From the NCBI GenBank assembly GCA_036850595.1, contig CM072155.1:6061953-6125952 (forward strand): a stretch of DNA of 64,000 bases, written 5' to 3'. The translations under genes were made by a program, and so were the position numbers. The notes under the pieces are model-generated. The model was not told the DNA's origin. It did no database searches and saw only the letters and a list, made by a program, of their open reading frames with translations. The stretch is from Rhyacichthys aspro (lineage: Eukaryota; Chordata; Actinopteri; Gobiiformes; Rhyacichthyidae). Within the stretch, counting starts at the first letter, position 1, and each line of letters starts with the position of its first letter. This document shows positions 48,444-58,697 of this stretch, piece by piece.

Positions 48444-51400
48444 CTGGAAAAACAAGAACACATACACTCTTGTTAAAACTATATACAACGGCTGGAAATA
48501 TTAGCACATTCACTTTTTGCGTTAATTTTCTGGTTCAGTGCGTTTAAAAAAAAATAACGCCCCCTGCCTCATTTCCGCTTATTGTGGCTAACGTGAAGCT
48601 AGTAATAATAATAATAATAATAAAAAAGACACACTGCTAAATGGTTAATACTGCTTTAAGAGATTACTGAATGATTCCCTGGAAAAAAGTAACGTGACAG
48701 ATTTAAGTATTCTGTAAGTGAATGTATTGATTATGCACTTTAAGTTACTGTGTTTTATACTTTAAGTTAATTTTAAGTTATTTGTCAAATCATTTTTGCA
48801 TAGACTGGGCAGTCATAGTATCTTAGTTTTGAAGTCTGAACAAGCTAATTTATCCTTTCTGTGTAAACTTATTACAATTTACACGCTATACAAAAGTTAA
48901 ATTATGGCAAAGTTAATTACCTTCTGTTAAATTGAAGAGTCAGTTTGTTAATAAACACACAAAATCTTTAATTTTGTTCTTCCAGATCAGCTAGATTTGT
49001 GCTTAATTTCTTCATTTTTTCTATTGACTCACATCCCTACTGTAAATAATATCTTGGAGCCAGTTTTTTATGTGCCTATGTGTGTGTATGCAGGTGACCA
49101 TTTCCCCTTCTCAGAGCCTTAATGGAATAAATGAAGTGACATTTAGCTGTTACTTTGCTCTTCCTTTTTTTATGCTGTGTTAAAAGACGCTGAATGTACT
49201 TTTTTTTTTTTTGTATTATTGGTAGCCATCACTTCCTTATTGACCATCAGTGTAAACCAATGGGAGCGAGCACGTGCTTGTCCAAAGCTTCTGGTATGCG
49301 CTGAACTTTCTCATTTATAAAAAACCTTGATAATAAAGCCCGGATGACGTCTTGAGGTCTTGTTCTCACAAATATTTCCTATTACAATACGCTATTAAGT
49401 GTTTGAACTGTGTTAAAGAAAATCGTTGCTCATACGTGTGACTTCTAAAGTCTCTATAAGCTGGCACCCACGAGACCTTTATTGAACGGCTCACTACACC
49501 CTGTCCCTGCCCACTTTCACCCGATAACGTAGGCGTATAAACACAAATAAAATGCGTCATTTGCAGTGCAATTAATTGCTGGGAGTTGATGGTAGTAGGT
49601 TGTGACTTGATTTTCAAGTCTAGCTACTGTTATTACATTTTTGCTCTAGATGATTATATAATGCCATGTTTCAAGTTCATGTTTAGCGTGAAGACTAATC
49701 CAACCGATATATTACACTGACTTTGAGCTGTGCACCAGTGTGTCAATCTAATGATTTATTTTTATGCCAAGGTGTATCAGACATCTCTGAGCAAAGGTAG
49801 CTTCAGATTGTTGGCTGCGCTTGTCAAGGTAATCAAAGGATATGTGGGAGCTATTTTGTTATTTTGTAAACCAACAGATCTGCCACAGAAACAACACAAA
49901 CATGAGCCACGCTCTGAAAACCGACCGGAGCCACGTTGTAGTTTCACACTTTACACGCGGCGCTCGAGCGGAGCCGGCAACAATTATTTACAGGTGTTGT
50001 GCAGAAACACCCTGAGCCACGAGGCTTTATCTTTTATCACTCGAGCGGAGATTATTCCTCACGCTGTAAATCATCAGCGTGTGACTGTGTAAACTAGGCT
50101 GACACAATGGTAATAACTCAAGGCACTGTTTTGTGTTAGACAAAGCCTGGTATGTTGTTGTGTTGTGCACCGCATTCATTTGTATTAGAAAGTGTTTGGG
50201 GATAATAAGATTGTATTTGATTAAATTTATGTTTGTGCCAGTCTTGCATTACCTTCTTTATTAATCGTACAGTATTTACATGTTTTAGGCCAATGGCTGT
50301 AACCTGTGATTTATTTCACATTTTGAATGACTGCGTCAGAAAGAATAAAACAAACAAATACAAATAACATATTGATTATTATTATTATAATTATTAATAT
50401 TATTATTATTATTAACACTAGTAATACTACTACTACTACTAATAATGAATATGTTTAGCCTAACTGCACAATTATTGCATTAGAAACAACAATAAAATGA
50501 AAAAGAAATCAAAATTTTGTAATATCCTTTTTTTTTAAACTTATTTTTGTGCAATTGAACTGTACTTGGACTAAACAGAGTAAGCACTGTAGAGACCACG
50601 AGACCAAAATTTAACAGTAATTGTTTTTTAGTGAAAGAACAGAGAAAAGTAGCCCTGTCCACACAGAGGCAGGAATCGTTGAAAACATTGCCTTTTCTGT
50701 GCATTTAGCCGCCTACACAAACAAACGGGGTTTTAGCTCACGTAAAGGCACCTTCTAAAATCTCCTGTCAGGACTTTCAAAAAATCAATTTATCAACAGG
50801 TAAAGCACAGATCTTCGTTAATGCATTGATGCCTCAGCTCCATTCCTGTATGCTAGTTATTTTATGACATGTGCTCATCAATGGTAACAACAAAACAACA
50901 ATGGCCAATGCAAAACCTGGTTCAGAAAAAAAAAAAAAAAAAAGCAACTTATATCCAAATTTTTTAATTGGTTTGTGTTGTAGGCTACTCTAAAAACATT
51001 TAAACATTGTCTCTTAACTCATTGTCTGTCCACACAAATTAACTTCATCTATTCAAAACACTGTGTTGTTTATCGTCCCCTAGTGGCCTGGAGGACCCGT
51101 GAGAGGGTTTACAGTTGTGTTGTGTAGACAGACAGATGTTTTGGGAAACTCTCTTGGGAAAATATCGTTACCCTGTATGCTCCTGTATGTGTGGACGTAT
51201 GGGTCCTGCTGCTGTGGTATAGCATTTTTTGTATTGAACCAGATCATATAGCATTAAAAATACCATCCTGAACTACAAGAAACAGCTTGCTGCCCACCCA
51301 GAACTTCGAAAAAGCTATATTTATCTTTTTGCTCGAGTTTCATGCATCACTTTTTGCATTTTTATATGAAATCACTACAATATTGTGAATTTGACAGTGT

Positions 51401-54400
51401 AGATGTGGTCCCCTGCGGCTGTACCTGAGTCTGCGTGAGGCCCAGCTGTGCAGCCAGCTCGGCTCGCTCCGGTAGAGCCAGGTACTGCGCCGTCTGGAAC
51501 CGTCTCTGCAGCACGGCCAGCTGGTAGCTCGAGTAGATGGTCCGGGGCTTCCTCACCTTCTTGGGCTTGCCGTTAACCATCCGGACCTCCATGTCTGGTT
51601 CTTCTTTCACTGTGGGACAAAACACAGCAGGCAAACTTTAGCTTCAGTTACATTTTTCAGGTCATGTGTAAGACTTTAGCGTGATATATATCTTAAAAGG
51701 TGGAGAGATGTGTTGATGTGACGGGTTCTTGAAAGATTTGTTTATGTGCGCGGAGTCACTGACAATTAAAATGACATAGTTCAGAATCTGTGGAGCTGGA
51801 CCAAGATTTTTTTTCCTTCCTGTTTACTGTCAGGAAGCTATCAAAACTGTTTAAAGACTATGTGATATATGATAAGGTTATAGGTTGCATAGTTTTGCCT
51901 CAAGTTAAGCCTTTTTTCAGAGAAATGTTTGTTTTTTTTACAGCGAGTTTGTGCAGTGCTTCAAAAGGCCACTTTGTGTGAAGTTGTAGGACAAAAATAG
52001 CAGTGGCTGCTGCAACCCCGAAATTTCAAAGAAATTCCGCCAGCACTCAGAGCTTATAATTTTGGTCTGAGTGTGTCCCACAGCCGAGGAGGGAGACAGA
52101 GATTTATAGGTGCTTTTCATGTAGCCTGGAGGCCCGCTCTTATACGCAACTCCTGCTTTGGATCCTCTCTGTGACTCTCAACAAGCTTTAAAGGGAAATG
52201 TTGAGGTATACACTGTACACATTGAGATGCTTTACGTTCAGGTGTAAGATTGTTTCGTGTTATAGATAAACCTATTTTTGTGCCTAATTTTTGTTTTCTT
52301 CATTGTGCTTCTGCCTCTTGCCCAGTTCATCTTTGTAAATCAGAATCAGATGTCAGCTAAACCACCTGGATAAATAAAGGTCAAATAAAGCAAACAAACT
52401 TAAGCAAATAAACAAACATAATTAAAGAAAAAAAAAAAAAACAAAGAAAAAAACGAACTTTAACAATCAAGTAAATACAAACTGCTATACCAATATATAA
52501 ATAAAAACACATTTCTAGCCTTAATTCACAATATACATGAGTTTCTGTGGCTCTGTTTTTCTTTTCATTTCATTTCTTTTTTTCTTTTTTGGGAGTTCAT
52601 CACTGAAGCAAAGATAAATCCAAATGTATTGTTTTGAATGAACTCCTGTCAGATATGTCTGTACGTAGACATATAGATATGTTTTTTCTTCTGACATGTG
52701 ATTGGCTCAGAGATGCACACACACAAAAACGTCCCTCCTATGTAAACAAAGCGTAAAGATGAGAAATTCAGGTAATGGGAAGTTCCAATCACGTCTACAT
52801 TCTTGACTGCATTTAAGGTGGAATTAAAAGAATTTCCATTGTGTGAGTATTAATTTAATTCTTCATAAAAATCCTGCATATTTTACCTTTAATTTCCAGC
52901 GAGTTTCCATGGGACAAACTGGCTTCTATTGTCAGCGTTTATACGATCTAAATATTATTTTTGGCATGAATTTGTTTGTACAATGCTGATTCATCGAGCC
53001 ATGATAGTGTTCAGTATTTACATGAGCTTCATTAGCATGTGCCACACCTTAAAAAGATCACCTCGCCTTGTTTGAGTTCATTCTAGAGAATTTTGTGTCC
53101 GAAATCTGCCGTTGTTTATGTGTTTATTGTTTGTTTGCTTGCCGACGGTGGGCGGGGCCTGGAGCTTTGCGTGATAAGGAGCTGACGCTGTTGGATGATT
53201 CAAAGGCCAAGGCTGACTGACATGTCGTGACACCTGATGTGCGTGGCTGCAGGCCAAAGTCCCCCGGGGCCCTTTCCACAAGTCAACTCCCCACTGGAAT
53301 TTCAGAAAGGTGCACCAGTCGGGCTGGTTTGTTGTTACCCTCTTCACTTTTGCACACACAGACGGTTTAACGCAAAAACACACCAAAATACAACTCTGTT
53401 TGAAAAGCAGTTTGTTTTAGCATTGTATTTGTATCCATAATAATTTCATCACGTTGACTGATTCAGCACCACACCTCTTTTTTTTTTTTATGTTAGTGAC
53501 AAGATGTTTTAAAGACATAAAAGAAGAAGGAAGTGGCTTCCATCCAATGGCCTTAAGGCTCCCTCTAGTTTTAACGTCACATCCAAATCAAAAAAGTCCT
53601 CGAATGAACTTTAATTTACAATGACCCGATTTTAAATGCCACACCGACTTGTTATTCTACATTAGCTTTCCTTCGACTTCAAAGAAACCGTCCCAAGTCT
53701 AACTCTAAGTGCTACAGTTGGTTCCTGGAAAAATAAGTAAACAGATTTTTGGAGAAAATACATTTGAATGGAGCTGCATTGTGCTTAAAGGTGCAGTACA
53801 CAACTCGGGCAACTTCAAACAAACCATCTCAAGTGATGCTGTGCTTTAGTTTGTGCACAAATAAGTGAACAGTATATTGCTAGGGAGAATATGTTTGAAT
53901 AGTAAAGCAATGTATTTAAAATGTGTAATGTAATTAAAGCTGCAGTAGGCCAAATTTTGGATAAGCTAAAAGATATAAACTTGCACATGCACATGCACAA
54001 ATATGTAAACGTGAATGTGAATATGCTCAGGTAGAGCACACGCCTAGAACGCGGGAGACCCGGGTTCAAGTCTCGGTGGGGTCATTTGCCCAATGTCTTT
54101 CCCCACTCTCTTACCCTGCTTTCTGTCCAGCTATTGCTTACTAAATAGTTAAGGCCAAAAACCCCACCCAAAAAATCCTTAAAAAAAAATAACATGGTAG
54201 AGGACATACTACATAACTGGGCGACCTGGGATTGATTCCGGCTCAGTGTCATTCCCCTTTCTTTCACCCTGTTTCCTTTCACTATTAAATCAAGAAAAAA
54301 AAAAGAGAAATTCAAATAAAATCAAATAATTATAATTACGTGCCTAAAGGTTCATTACGCAACATTTTAAAATTGTACAGTAATATTTTAGATAACTTAT

Positions 54401-55639
54401 GTTTTTTTGGGGGGGGGCCAGGTGGTGACACTGAATATAAAATATCTACTTCTCTTAAAGCAGCACTACAGGATTTGTGTCCACTAGAGGGCTCCATCTG
54501 CAACAGCACCACAGCCATAGGACTGTTGTGTTGATATGCATCTTTGTCTTGTATAGAACTGTGTTGATTTGGTGAGATAAGTGTTCTCCATGTGGAGTAT
54601 ATCATGAGTCATAGTCTTTTTTTTTATGTCGAGAAGCATCAGAAATTTGAGGCAACATTTTGTTATGATTTCGAGGCTATGTATTTTATGATAAAAAGTT
54701 GCATAGTGTCCCTTTAAATATATTTAAGGTGTTAAGTATAAGGCTGAGTACAAACTAAAGACTTTTTAACAACAATAGGTTTATATCCTTTTTTTTTTAC
54801 ACTGCAAATATAATTGTCTACCCTTGCTTTAAGATTCATAGCAGTACTAAAGCTAAAAAAAAGTTACCCTGGTGCAGTTTGCCTAACCCAGCTTTAAGAT
54901 GTGTAGCAATTCTGAATCTAAAAGACAAGTTTTAAAGAATGCATTGCCCCAGTTTTAGTAGAAGTAGAATAAATAAAATGCAGTTTCAAAAAGCACTGTC
55001 AAGACGATCTTTCAGAACTTTACTGACTTATCAAGAACCAAATGAGCATAGATGTTGGAAAAAGAACTAAAAGAAGTTGTGTAAAAGCTCAGGGCACAAC
55101 AATATGAGAGCATAGTGTGTGCGTAAAGCTCCCGCACAATTACTGGCTTCGTACCATTTGGCCAGACATGAGCTCTTCCACCAGAACCTCAGCTGGTCAG
55201 TGCGGTCTGACTCATTCCCGGACCCAAAATATCCTCCAGGCTCAGACCGATGCGCCCTGAAGTCAACCTCCAAACTGTAAAACTACGTGTGCGCACAAAG
55301 TGGACTGTACTCACCGCTGTCCTGGACGTCCCTGCTGAAGGCACCGTGCTCCCTGTACGCCGCGTGAGGGTACGGGTATTCTGTTTTGCCCACGGCATAC
55401 CCAGAGGCAGGGGTCATCCCGTTTAGGTTGTAATGGTGGTACGCGTACGGGTTCATGTGCTGGGCCGTGTACGCCTGCTGCGCGGCCGGGTAGAAGTCCT
55501 GCGCGCTCTGGCTGCTGTAGAAATCCGCTGAGGAGGACTCCGGCACCGCGGGGGAATCCTTAAGGGCCGAGATAGAGCTGCCAACCCCGGGGAGGGAGGG
55601 CTTCTTGTCCTCGTACACCGGTGACTGCTGCCCGTTCAT
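48009..55639 (-). CDS. dlx3: Distal-less homeobox 3 (dlx3), homeodomain transcription factor
   Basis: Joined - strand exons 55639-55315, 51609-51425 and 48443-48009 encode 314 aa, longer than the roughly 270-290 aa usual for Dlx3. GT-AG introns have matching phases (1, then 0). The N-terminal region (residues 1-108) is Tyr/Ser/Ala/Pro-rich and keeps the KDSP..PESS Dlx3/5-type motif and a YHH.NLNGM segment. It is followed by VKEEPDMEVRMVNGKPKKVR and the homeodomain (PRTIYSSYQLAVLQRRF to [20 protein letters not shown]). The C-terminus has SPEASDSMACNSPPSPAVW, an Asn/Ser/Gly-rich expansion and the terminal QSVGAVY; ending in GAVY is diagnostic for Dlx3. Known vertebrate role: placode, arch, skin and tooth/scale development. 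Odd points are the A-to-V and K-to-T homeodomain changes and a short extra LGDIP before LEHSP. Paralogue a or b not resolved. Confidence 0.96.
48603..48624. repeat. (TAA)n microsatellite
   Basis: Seven TAA units in dlx3 intron 2. Confidence 0.9.
49890..50095. promoter_or_regulatory. dlx3: Candidate intronic enhancer in dlx3 intron 2
   Basis: A GC-richer block containing ACACGCGGCGCTCGAGCGGA, AACAATTATTTACAGGTGTT (Sox/Fox/E-box-like), GGCTTTATCTTTTATCACTC and TGTAAATCATCAGCGTG. No repeat signature. The overlapping + frame at 49730-50092 lacks recognisable protein content. Confidence 0.33.
50366..50448. repeat. Compound (ATT)n / (ACT)n microsatellite
   Basis: ATTATTATTATTATAATTAT followed by ATTATTATTATTATTAAC and TACTACTACTACTAATAAT. 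Confidence 0.9.
51425..51609 (-). CDS. dlx3: dlx3 coding exon 2 (start and middle of homeodomain)
   Basis: Acceptor CCCACAG, donor CAG|GTACAG. The split Val codon (G|TG) joins exon 1 in phase. It encodes KEEPDMEVRMVNGKPKKVRK and homeodomain helices 1-2, reading QLAVLQRRFQTAQYL where vertebrate Dlx3, as I recall it, has AAL and QKA. Ends LGLTQTQ at the conserved homeodomain intron. Confidence 0.96.
53130..53330. promoter_or_regulatory. dlx3: Candidate intronic enhancer in dlx3 intron 1
   Basis: A GC-richer island with GACGGTGGGCGGGGCCTGGA (Sp-type GGGCGG), TTGCGTGATAAGGAG (GATA-like), GATGATTCAAAGGCC (Tcf/Lef-like) and ACACCTGATGTGCGTGG. No repeat signature or protein-like frame. Confidence 0.38.
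54015..54195 (+). mobile_element. tRNA-derived SINE
   Basis: The head carries an A-box-like TGCTCAGGTAGAGCACACGC and a B-box-like GGGTTCAAGTCTC at tRNA-like spacing. The body is GTCATTTGCCCAATGTCTTT and the tail is A-rich. The body is shared with 164-285 and 54216-54305. Confidence 0.75.
54216..54305 (+). mobile_element. tRNA-derived SINE, truncated copy
   Basis: GGGCGACCTGGGATTGATTC, GTGTCATTCCCCTTTC and an A-rich tail. Lacks the A-box head. Same family as the adjacent copy. Confidence 0.65.
54455..54717. mobile_element. Possible MITE with TTAA ends
   Basis: Begins TTAAAGCAGCACTACAGGAT and ends GCATAGTGTCCCTTTAA, an imperfect inverted pair, with TTAA at the right boundary and TTAA at the left. 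A piggyBac-type TTAA target is possible but the arms are short and diverged. Confidence 0.4.
55315..55639 (-). CDS. dlx3: dlx3 coding exon 1
   Basis: Starts at ATG 55639-55637 (context GTGAAACATGAAC) and ends GACAGCG before donor GTGAGT. Encodes 108 residues starting MNGQQSPVYEDKKPSLPGVG, containing KDSPAVPESS, a Gln/Tyr/Ala region and YAYHHYNLNGM. The first residues differ markedly from the MSG-type starts I remember for Dlx3. Confidence 0.92.
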
Positions 55640-55960
55640 GTTTCACTGCGCTCTGGAGAAGCGTACGGCACAGTGTGGATGTGTTCCCAAAGCGCCTCGA
55701 CGCTGTCCACGGTGGCGGCGCCCAACCCAACTGGAGCTCCTAATTACAGGGCGCGCCGAGCCGAACCAGGCCGACCAGGAGAGAGGGAGTGCACGGCTTC
55801 TTCTCATTGGCTGTTCCCCTGCTCCCTACCTCTGCCCCGAGGCCAACGCAGCGCAGACTGTCGCCTGTCTGGCTCCGCGCTTCTTCCCACACAAACCTCC
55901 ACTACGCCTCCTCTAAACTCTTGGCACCAGGCCCCGGGCTTTACTTCGAGGTCAACTCTT
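55640..55960 (-). promoter_or_regulatory. dlx3: dlx3 promoter and 5' untranslated region
   Basis: A GC- and CpG-rich block directly upstream of the start codon, with an inverted ATTGG (CCAAT on the - strand) at 55806-55810, about 170 bases before the ATG. No TATA box at a sensible distance. Several opposite-strand frames (55605-55916, 55673-55984) result from GC richness. Confidence 0.5.
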
Positions 55961-57760
55961 TTTTTTTTTTTTGGTATAAAATGAAACAAATACAGACGTA
56001 CGCGTGTTGTATTTGGTTAGCGAGCTCTCATTCAAATGTACAGCCAGGTGCTACAGTTGTTTACGGTTCATCGAGCCTGATTTCCATAGCTTTTCCTTCT
56101 TTACATGTGTTTACCTGGTTCTGGGGCTTCACCCACGCCGCGGGGCAGCCAGAGCCCACTGTAAACTACCCACAACAGCCCCAAGGGATACACTTCAGGA
56201 ACACGATGGGGGTCTGACATAGATAAGTATGTGCTCCGTTAAAAATGGAAAGAAAAGTTACATGATGTCGAACACATCTATCCACTAGAGGGCACTGACT
56301 CAACTAACTGAGGTTTAGGCTAACTTATTTCTCTAATAAGTCATACAAAACAATTACAGAGCCAGGATTTAATCATAGTGAGAGTTATAGCTCGGTGACA
56401 ATGGAAAACTAAAAGATACTGGGTTCCCACCTGACTAACTACTGTCCTTCAGAGAAAGGCAACAACAACAAAAAAGAAGAAGTGATTTATGGAGAAAAAG
56501 GGAATGGATGTTTGTGACTATGAAAGCACACAGCAGAAAATCAAATAAATCAAGAACACCCATCCAAAACTTGGGATTAAAGTAAGAATGGGATTTTTTA
56601 TGATCATTTTTGTGCTGCTAAACGCCGAGATCAGAAATGCACAGTCCATTGCAGTTTTTAAATCTAAAGAAAAACCAAAATCTGTTTTCTAAAGGCCTTG
56701 TCATGCAGTAAGATTATAACTATAAAATTTCAAAGTGATTGATTTCAAATGATACAAAAAAAGAGAAATTCTACTTGGATTGTCTAGAAGCCGTGATATA
56801 TAAGTTGATATCAGAATAAGAATCAGATAATTACACTGTCAGTTACCACTCTTTTTTACAAATAATTCAGGACATGTTCTTGCCAATTAAGGAAAGTGGT
56901 TGGCCGTTAAAGATTATATAATTACCTACTTTTACTCCTCAGGATTCATGTGTAGACATCACTCCCCATTTCTGGTTTGGTGAAAACTCTTAACTACGGC
57001 AGCCTCAAAGGGCAAAATTCAAACTTCAAATTCTCAGGGTTTACAAAGGGCTTACACCTGGTTTTGAACAGTTTTTCAAAAGCTAGGAAACCAAAGTTTA
57101 CAGATGCAACCTTGAAAAAAATAAAAAATAAATAAAAATCCTAGAACAATATACATTATTTCCAGGACATTTCTATTACATGGAAAGGTCCAACTTAATT
57201 TCAAGGTTTTCCAGAAAAGTTGGAAACCTTAATATATTTTAAAATATCGCTAGTGTTTAGAAATATTTTTGATATTACCCCAAATGTCAATGTGTTAAGT
57301 TGCAGAGAAAATGACAGAATCAGAAAGTGCTGTCCTGGGAAGCCTGTTACATCACTTTGAACCACTAGATTGAGTTGTAAATTGATTCAGTTCACCGAAT
57401 GTATAGAGGATTTGGATATTGCTTTGGAGATATGCATTTTGGTGTTGACAAAAGCAATTATTTCAGGGGTTTTTTAAGGTCTCAAAAGAAAAACAATCCC
57501 CATTGTCTCGCCACTTTCCAAAGTAACAACAGCTCAATCTTGAATGATTTTTATTTGCATTTATCTATGTTATAGAAGGTAAACCATTGAGTCCTTTCAA
57601 AATAAGAAATGTACAGCTTGATTTTCTTCAGTGCAACTTGCCCTTTTTTTTTTCTTCACAAGCATCCAATCACATGTCAGCGCAAGTTCTCCATAGGTTA
57701 GCATCAAAAGCACTTGGTGTGACTGACAACTCCCCAGAGGCAAGCTTTACTCTGCTCTTC
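55961..57760. other. Interval between dlx3 promoter and psmd11 3' end
   Basis: GC-richer up to about 56220, then AT-rich. No gene or repeat family recognised. dlx3 upstream control sequence would be expected here but I see no distinct block except 56110-56200 (CCACGCCGCGGGGCAGCC). Confidence 0.4.
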
Positions 57761-57762
57761 GG

Positions 57763-57766
<4 letters not shown>

Positions 57767-57793
<27 letters not shown>
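57767..57793. repeat. Poly-A run
   Basis: An uninterrupted run of roughly 26 A residues in the psmd11 3' flank. Confidence 0.85.
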
Positions 57794-58158
57794 GGGAGTG
57801 TGAGTGTGTCAGTCCTTGTTCAACGGAGGTGCTTGGCAATGTTATATACAAACAGGAAGTGGACGTGAGCAGTAAATATGTCTTCCCGGTGACGTGGTCC
57901 CAAGTGTCTGGTCCAAAAATATTCAGAATGCTTTGTAAAACAGTTTAAGACAAATGGAAGTCGGGGTGGGATAAGAATTACAGCTGAAGGTAGTTGGACG
58001 ATAATAAAACATTCAGTTTCAGTTGGCAATCGGAACAGGACTAGTAAAATCTAGTGTGACATGGAGCGGCCAACTTATTTACCCTTACTTACACTCCGAG
58101 AACACACCCACGTTTTTAATCGTATATATTACACGTGTATAAGTACTGTATATGCATC

Positions 58159-58164
58159 TTTATT
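58159..58164 (-). terminator. psmd11: Candidate psmd11 polyadenylation signal (AATAAA)
   Basis: The first canonical hexamer on the - strand after the psmd11 stop, 534 bases downstream. The stretch between is non-coding and includes a pyrimidine/purine-skewed patch at 58350-58540. Confidence 0.45.
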
Positions 58165-58697
58165 GGTATTTTACAAGATTTCCCTGATGGCCAGCGCAGA
58201 GATATGGAGGAAAAAAGACAGAGAGGGAAGCCTGTCCCGTTTACATACACAGAAAGGTGGGGAAAAAAAGTGAAAAAAAAAAAAGAGTGGTGCAGTGCCT
58301 GGGTTTGTCCAGAAGGAGGCACTCTTAGTATCAGGTCGACCTCAGTTAGACTGTGAGGAGGAGACAGTGAAAAGAAGGGGGAGGGAGAGCAGAGGGAGGA
58401 CCAGAAGGAGAGCCGAGTCTCCCGCAGACTTCACTGCTGTATATCCGCTGGTTTATTTGCTTGCTGGGTTAGACAGTGTTTGTGATCTCGTCGTCATCCC
58501 CCGCCCCTTTTAACCCCCCCTCCCTCCTCCGGTGATCCGAGTGAGCGGTGAGCAGAAGAAGTCCGACTGGCCCGCGCCGCTCCCAGCTGGAGGAATGAAT
58601 GATTCACGCTCTCTGGGAACACAAGAGAGGCTAATATTTAGATAAAAAAAACCCATCCAAACCGAGTATTTCCAGCTTCCGAACTTGAGGACTGACC

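Larger units (their letters stand above)
48444..51424 (-). other. dlx3: dlx3 intron 2
   Basis: 2981 bases, phase 0, AT-rich. Contains (TAA)n at 48603-48624 and a larger compound ATT/ACT tract at about 50366-50448, plus poly-A at 50927-50943. A GC-richer block at 49890-50095 is listed separately. Confidence 0.8.
51610..55314 (-). other. dlx3: dlx3 intron 1
   Basis: 3705 bases, phase 1. Includes SINE copies at 54015-54190 and 54216-54305, a possible TTAA-flanked MITE at 54455-54717, poly-A near 52429-52441 and a GC-richer block at 53130-53330. Confidence 0.8.

Noticed and set aside
54015..54085. tRNA gene (A-box and B-box present)
   Set aside because: The boxes continue into a SINE body with an A-rich tail that is shared with other copies in the window, and I could not form a normal acceptor stem, so it is a tRNA-derived SINE.
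55605..56217. + strand frames upstream of dlx3
   Set aside because: GC-rich promoter DNA lacks stop codons by composition; overlapping frames in all three phases and no recognisable protein.
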